Of a DNA stretch of 64,000 nucleotides, positions 58,597 through 64,000 are shown piece after piece. Both the position numbers and the translations under genes were made by a program. The notes under the pieces are model-generated. The model saw only the letters and a list, made by a program, of their open reading frames with translations, searched no databases and was not told where the DNA came from. This DNA is from Tribonema minus (taxonomy: Eukaryota > Sar > Xanthophyceae > Tribonematales > Tribonemataceae), in assembly GCA_017506865.1 (NCBI GenBank), contig JAFCMP010000031.1:1-64000 (forward strand). Direction: 5' to 3'. Position 1 is the stretch's first letter, and the number at the start of each line of letters is the position of its first letter.

Positions 58597-61500
58597 ATGG
58601 TCACCTCCGATGTGCAGGAAAAGAGGTGAGAAACTCCGCAGCGCGCTTGACGCTCAACGCGAAACTATAGTTGAATCCTGCTCGCCCGCTGATATCTTTG
58701 CTGTTACGTATCCTTTATTCACAGGCGAAGGCTGCTGGTGCGTGTCGGCAGGCACATACCTTGCAACGCACCAGAGGCAGTAAGAGTGTTCCTGGATGCA
58801 GCCTCAAAGATGCTGGACAACATCATGAAGGCCCCTGAGGAGCCCAAGTATCGTGAGCTCAGGGCAGCCAATGCAGCCGTCTCGGCAAAGCTCCTGCAAC
58901 CCCATGGTGGAAAGGAGTTTCTGCACTTGCTGGGGTTTGAGAAGATATTCAAGCACGGGGAGGCGGTGTACTTTATGACCGAGGTGAGTATGTCACGCTA
59001 ATTCCCACCCAGAAAACTTGCGGCGGACACTTCAACATGCTGGATCCGGAGCGAGCCTTGGATCTGCTCGTGTATCATGGACATAATGCATGCACGCCGC
59101 TGACTAGATACTGGTGTTGTGGCACTGATGGAATGCCGTACGTCGCCCGCAGTGGCACATGCGCCGCCGCTATGTGTCCGAGCCCATCTGTGCGAAGTCA
59201 ATTCGTCGATGAAATTTGACGACTTGGGGGGGGACACAACCCCCCGCGCAAGCGCCAGAGACATTCTCCGCAAAGGCGTCCAGCTGAAACTTTGAGTATG
59301 AGCGCGCCATGTTGTAAGCCTTAGTGGTCAGCCTGCGTTTCGTGCGCTGAGGGCGGTCGGCTGCTGCCGCGGTTCGCTCACGCGCGCCGACGCTGCCTCT
59401 GCAGGTGGACCTGGAGTACCTCACGCAGGCGAAGCAGTGGCTGCAGCAGCAGGCGGCGGCGGCGATGGCAATGGCCCCCGCAGAGGTTCCAGGGGCGCAG
59501 GCATGCGCGGAGTGCGTGATACAGGTACGCTGAGCGGGGTGGGGGGGGGGACTGCGTCGAGCAGCCGCAGTGTGGTATTCTGGCACCTCAGTAGGGATCG
59601 GCAAGCCCTACCAAGTGTGTACGAGCTTGATGAGTCGGTGGTACAGCCAGCATCACCACAAATGGCATGCGCATGTCTTGTGGATGGCTGCGTTGCCTGC
59701 GGGGTCAGCGCGGCTGCAGTGAGCGCCGCTTGTGCAGTCGTCCGTCCTCGCGCTGCTGCGCGCGCGGAGATCCGAGGTAGCACACCTGGGAAACAACCTC
59801 TGTCGACCTTCGGTAACCTTGGCTGTTTGTCGGACTGGCCTGCTGTGCCAAGCTAGAGTCATTCCAACGGCTGAGCCTGGACCTTGCCGCATGTTGCTAT
59901 TTGAAACATTTTTGTCGCGGCCTGCCGTGCATATGTTGCCGCCAGCTTCATGAGCCACTGTTTCTTGCTCGACCCTGCGAGGGAATCTCCGTTAACCACA
60001 CATGCTGCCGCCCCTGGCTTGGACGCCCTGCAGATGCGCATTCAAGGGTGTCCGAGGCCAATAATAGTAGCTTGGCGCTTGCGCAGACCGCGGTCCGCCG
60101 TCACATGTTTACATGTACTGAGAAGCGTACTCCACATCAAGAGCAGCACACGCTGAGCACACCACGCAGTACTGATCCCCGGCGCCTAGCGCCACCTGCA
60201 CCGCCCCCGCCACCTGCTCTGCGTAAGCAGCGCACCGAGCGGACCACTTGTTTCACGTGGGTCGCATGAGGACGTTTATCATTCCGATCCCGCTCACCGC
60301 CCGTCTGCCCCGTGCGCCGCCGCCGCCGCTGCTGCTGCCGCCGCCGCCGCACGCCGCAGGTGCGGCTCACCAGCGGGCAGACGCTGGAGGGCGGGTTCTA
60401 TGCGCACGAGACGGTGCGCGCTGTGTACGACTTTGTGCGCTCGAGCGTCGTCAACGCGGAGGAGGCGCTGCTGCTGCGCGCGCCGGGGCACCACAGCTTC
60501 ACCGCCGACAAGTGAGTCCAATCGGCGTCGGCGGCGGCGGCGATTGCGCGGGCATTGCCTGCGGCTCTGAGCGGCGCGCGTGTGCACGCCGGCGCCCCGC
60601 GTGGCCGCTGCCGTGAAGGATTCGCCGCGCACGCATGCACCGCGCGCCTCTGTGTGCGGCGCTTGTGGCACTGCGCAATACGCGATGCCGCCGCCATTGG
60701 CGCGTGGCATGACCGCATGCCGTGGTGTCAACTTCCCCTGCGGAAGAACATGAGTACCAAGAAGGGTGTGTGCGCCGTCCCTCCGCGCGCGTGCGCGCCT
60801 GGCTGTACACGCCGCAGCCGTCTGCTCAGCTGCCGCGCGGCGCCGGCGGCGCGCGCAGAAGAGGCAGCCGCGCACGCGCAGTCAAACCTCGTGCGCAGCA
60901 CGCCTGCACGTCTAACCCCCTTCAAGGCCAAACAGCTCAACGACGTCATTCTCGGCGCGCTGCCGTCTCTCCGCGTGTGTTTGCGCCAGGCTGGACATGA
61001 CGCTGCAGGACGCGGGGCTCGCGCCGCGCGCGGTCCTGCAGGTCGTCAAGTCGGGGCCCGAGGAGGGTGGCGCGGCGGAGGCGATGGAGGAGGCGCGGCG
61101 CAGGGCGCGGCAGCAGGAGCGCGAGGCGCACGAGCAGCTGCGGATGGTGAGCGCGCGCGGCGACGGGAGACGCAAGCGTGCAGACGCGAGCGCGCAGACG
61201 CATGCGCGTGCGCGGCGTGGGTGCAGCAGTGCGCGGTTTCATGGACGCGCAGCTCGCTGGGCACAGTCTGCGGGCGTAGCTTCCCGGTCGTGCAGGATGC
61301 GCGCGCGAGGAAGCGTTGGGTGCATTGCGCAGGACGCTGTTTAAAGGGGGGGGGGGGGGGAGTGTTGCGGTGTGCGCGCGTGCGCTCATGGAGTCATGTA
61401 CATCTGCTCTGTGTTTACGCTGACGGCGCAGAGGATGAGGCGGGCGCAGGGACGCCTGCGTTGCTGCCCGTTTGGCCTGCGCGCTCTGTCAGTGTCGACG

Positions 61501-61999
61501 AGGCGAGGGAGGGCGAGCAGGCGGGCCCTGATACGGCGGATACGCGCGTGGCTCTCTGAGCGCTGGTGCCGCTGTGCAAATTAGCAGCCCCCGCCGCAAT
61601 TCATTGCAGTGATTGCCAGTAGGCGCTGGTTTACATGCAAGCGCTAGGGCACCTTGTGCCGCTGCCAGCTGTAGCACACCCCAACATGACTGCGTTGGCC
61701 CTACTCTCATTCAAGTGGTGAACACTTCCCCCCCCCAAGGCGGGCTTTCCTTGACCTGAAGTTTGTTCACACCTCACAACTCACACGCGCTCTGCAACGA
61801 CCCCCCTCCCCCCCCCCCCCCCCCGCGCGCGCGGCAGATCAAGGAGACCAAGATGAAGGAGCAGGTGGCGCGCGATGCGGAGAAGGCGCGCATCCTGTCC
61901 GAATTCAAGCACGACCGCGAGAAGACGGCACACCAGGGGGGGCTCATGGTCGCGGACACTGCCGACCAGGGGTTCGAGGAGACAAAGGCGGTGCACTGA
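58597..61999 (+). CDS. PUB-UBX domain protein, UBXN6/UBXD1-like p97 cofactor
   Basis: Exons: 58597-58625, 58725-58983, 59405-59524, 60360-60511, 60990-61146 and 61838-61999, giving 292 residues with consistent phases. A PUB domain fills about residues 20-96 (AVRVFLDAASKMLDNIMKAP ... FLHLLGFEKIF), and a UBX domain about 137-205 (VRLTSGQTLEGGFYAHETV ... LQDAGLAPRAVLQVV). The C-terminus is a charged helix. Both domain types are known to bind the AAA ATPase p97/CDC48, and PUB before UBX is the order in UBXN6. The N-terminus is much shorter than in animal UBXN6, so 5' exons may be missing; the 29-base first exon is tentative. Expected role: adaptor in ubiquitin-dependent protein handling. The last intron ends in a long C-tract (61801-61824). 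Confidence 0.85.
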
Positions 62000-62929
62000 G
62001 GCGCACGGCACGGTAGGCCTCTCGCGGCAGGAGGAGGGACCCTGGCGTACAGGGGGGGCTTGCTGGGGGAGGGGGCGGGGGGGGGGGGGGGGGACAGAGG
62101 GGGGGGCAGGGGGGGGGACAGCAGCCTGACTGGGCGCGTTCCGCTTCATGTTGAAGTTCAGAAGCTCTGGTGCCAGCGGTGTCGCGAGCGACGCCGTTGC
62201 ACACTGCGTTTTGTGCCATGGCAGGCGATAAGGACGGGGCTGGAGGCGCGCATGGCTGCGGCGTGCGGGGCCTGTCGCAGCGAGCGCGCGCGCTACCCGG
62301 CATGTACAGGCTGAGTGCAAGTATACGATGAATTTGGTATAGAGTGTGCAAGTATGAGATGAGGGGAGGTCCGCGCAGCCGCGACCGTACATGCGATCAC
62401 CTTGCGTGCGCACTATCTCTATCGCTCTCTTGTCGTTTGATGCGCGGCCCGGGGGGGGGGGGGGGGTATGAGCACGCACTTGTCGGAACAGCCTGTCTTA
62501 GAAGGAGGAGAAGCAGGCGCAGGCGCAGAACACCAGACATTGCGCACATGATGGCTGCGGCACTGGGGTCAGCAGCAATTGCATTTTCTGTAGCATCCTG
62601 CCGCCCATGCTGCGGCCAGGAGAAAAAACGCATCGCCTGCAGACGCTACCGTCTATGTACCTAAGACAGAGTGGGAGCTTGCCCTATTCGCTACAGTTCA
62701 GTTCATAGGCTGCCCCCTACCATCAGTCAACAGGAGCTGCTGCTACAGCTGACGGCCTGTGGGCGCAGATCCTCTTGCTTTTTTTCCAACAATTTCTGAG
62801 AGAGCATTACACGTGCAATGCTGGCAGTGAGACACATTCAACGTGTAATGCTGGCAGTGAGACACATTCAAACCGACACATGCAATGTACATAGATTTCG
62901 TACAGTAAGGTTAGATAAGATTCGCCTAC
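62000..62929. other. Spacer after the PUB-UBX gene, no gene seen
   Basis: Long G-runs at 62076-62115 and 62450-62466 and mixed composition characterise this stretch. No frame with domain or splice support was found on either strand. Confidence 0.45.
62811..62870. repeat. Two tandem 30-base units
   Basis: The unit ACGTGYAATG-CTGGCAGTGA-GACACATTCA occurs at 62811-62840 and 62841-62870 with a single difference. A third partial word (CATGCAATG) follows at about 62878. Confidence 0.9.
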
Positions 62930-63664
62930 CAGCTCTCGCCGCCGCCACCCCCGCGCACCGCTCAGCCGCCCAGCGGCGGCCGCGACGACAATGGCGGCAG
63001 CGCGATGCAGCAGATAGAGCAGAGGCTCTTGGCCGCCTTTGCCTACCTGCAGAAGGACAATGGCGACGAAGGCGGACACGGCATGCAGCACAACCGACTT
63101 CGCAAGCCGGATACGAGCACGCAGGGTGTGCTGGCGCGCCTCTTCGGCGGCGCGCTAGCGCGAGGCTGACTGGCAGGTGGAGTACGTGGACCTGCCGCTT
63201 GCCCGGGCCAGGAGGAAGGCGTCTTGGTTCACCGTGCCCCAGTGAAGAACCAAGCCAGCGTCCAGTGGGACGCTATCATCGTCGCGACCCGCACGACAGC
63301 GCGTGGCACGGTGCAGCAGCGCATCTGCTTTTGCAAGGCAAAGACGCACGTGCGCGCCAATATGATCCACGCTACGCCATGCTGCGTGTGCGGCACAAGC
63401 GTCGACGGCACCAGCAGCGATGCTGACGCCAGCGCGCCCGCAGCACGCAAGTTGCTGACTTCGCGGGCTGCGTTGACCACGGAATACATGAACGCGGTGA
63501 AGGAGATGGCGGCGGGCGGCGAGGAGACAGGATGGGTCAACGCCGACGCACGCGAGCAGCGCGACGCTCTGCTTCAGAACGCCGACGACAAGCCGGTGTT
63601 TGTGATTGGTGGGCCCGCGCGTGACCACTGGCGCTGCAGACGGCGAAGGCTCACAGGCCCGTGA
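62930..63664 (+). pseudogene. Frameshifted coding remnant, family not recognised
   Basis: From 62930 a frame reads a protein-like sequence including MQQIEQRLLAAFAYLQKDN and VLARLFGGALARG before TGA at about 63167. The next frame then continues EADWQVEYVDLPLARARRK and KASWFTVPQ before its own TGA. A third frame further on reads VCGTSVDGTSSDADAS and AALTTEYMNAVKEMAAGG to 63664. Three protein-like pieces in different frames, without clear introns, suggest a decayed gene or element; unrecognised short introns remain possible. Confidence 0.35.
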
Positions 63665-63715
63665 GCCCGTGAGCCCGTGGGCCCGTGAGCCCGTGGGCCC
63701 GCGGGCCTGTGAGCC
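63657..63715. repeat. Short tandem repeat of GTGAGCCCG / TGGGCCCG units
   Basis: About seven imperfect 8-9 base units alternate GTGAGCCC and GTGGGCCC. The tract contains many overlapping GGGCCC palindromes. It follows the coding remnant and precedes non-coding sequence to the window end. Confidence 0.85.
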
Positions 63716-64000
63716 TACCTGACAGGTTGAGGTTGGCCTGTGCATTTTCGTCGATCATGATGGTAGCTATAGCCTCGTAGGACCTCATAGGAGCTCATGA
63801 TGGTAGGCCTCGTCCCTTACAGTCAGGTCAGTGCGCGCGTCCGCGCCGGAAATCAGAAGCACGGACAGTGTACAGAACGCTGCCGCACAGCGTGCCGAGA
63901 GCTTGCGTCGCTCATGATCCGCAGCAGTGCACGATCGCATCAGCGAACGCAATCTTGACAATTGGCAAATCAGCTGCCTTCGTCCACGGTACAGTACTTG

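Noticed and set aside
63657-63715. Tandem repeat as a CRISPR array
   Set aside because: Units are 8-9 bases with no spacers, and the DNA is eukaryotic.

Overview
This is nuclear DNA from a GC-rich eukaryote, most likely an alga. The genes have many introns of about 300-1,500 bases. Donors are mostly GTGAGC or GTAAGT type, and acceptors follow long C-rich tracts. The proteins carry Ala, Gly, Ser and Gln runs. The TGTAA poly(A) signal typical of green algae is not evident just after the stop codons I checked. The first DEG9 exon looks like a signal peptide followed by an 'AF' motif, as in plastid precursors of algae with secondary plastids. A haptophyte- or stramenopile-type alga is therefore possible, but a green alga cannot be excluded from this window alone. 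No rRNA, tRNA, CRISPR array or bacterial operon structure was seen.

Layout. (1) Positions 1 to about 5,757: the 3' part of a Ty3/gypsy chromodomain retrotransposon with an intact 1,402-residue pol frame, no recognisable gag or protease, and a probable short 3' LTR. (2) 5,829-24,964: two tandem same-strand paralogues (here A and B) encoding Zn(II)2Cys6 transcription factors with a fungal-type middle homology region. All eight introns shared by the two gene models lie at matching places, and both models stay in frame (970 and 1,249 residues). The retrotransposon ends just upstream of A. (3) 26,727-29,279, minus: a two-exon polytopic membrane protein of unknown function. (4) 30,186-39,958: a seven-exon, 1,752-residue PWWP-PHD chromatin protein with an AT-hook and an NSD-like second zinc module but no SET domain. 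(5) 42,791-49,059: a DEG9-type serine protease. (6) 50,296-54,863, minus: a tubulin tyrosine ligase-like protein resembling TTLL3 glycylases. It lies head to head, 114 bases away, with (7) 54,978-58,333, an IQ-motif protein. (8) 58,597-61,999: a PUB-UBX protein related to UBXN6. (9) 62,000-64,000: repeats and a probably frameshifted coding remnant.

The genes do not form one pathway. The zinc-cluster pair and the PWWP-PHD protein are nuclear regulators. The TTLL/IQ pair suggests a flagellated cell type. DEG9 and the PUB-UBX protein are proteostasis factors. The strongest novelty is the tandem pair of fungal-type zinc-cluster factors. Local tandem duplications that copied an acceptor site plus the start of an exon, and a few GC-AG introns, are also notable. 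Gene models come from reading-frame phase, splice signals and paralogue comparison only, without transcript data.
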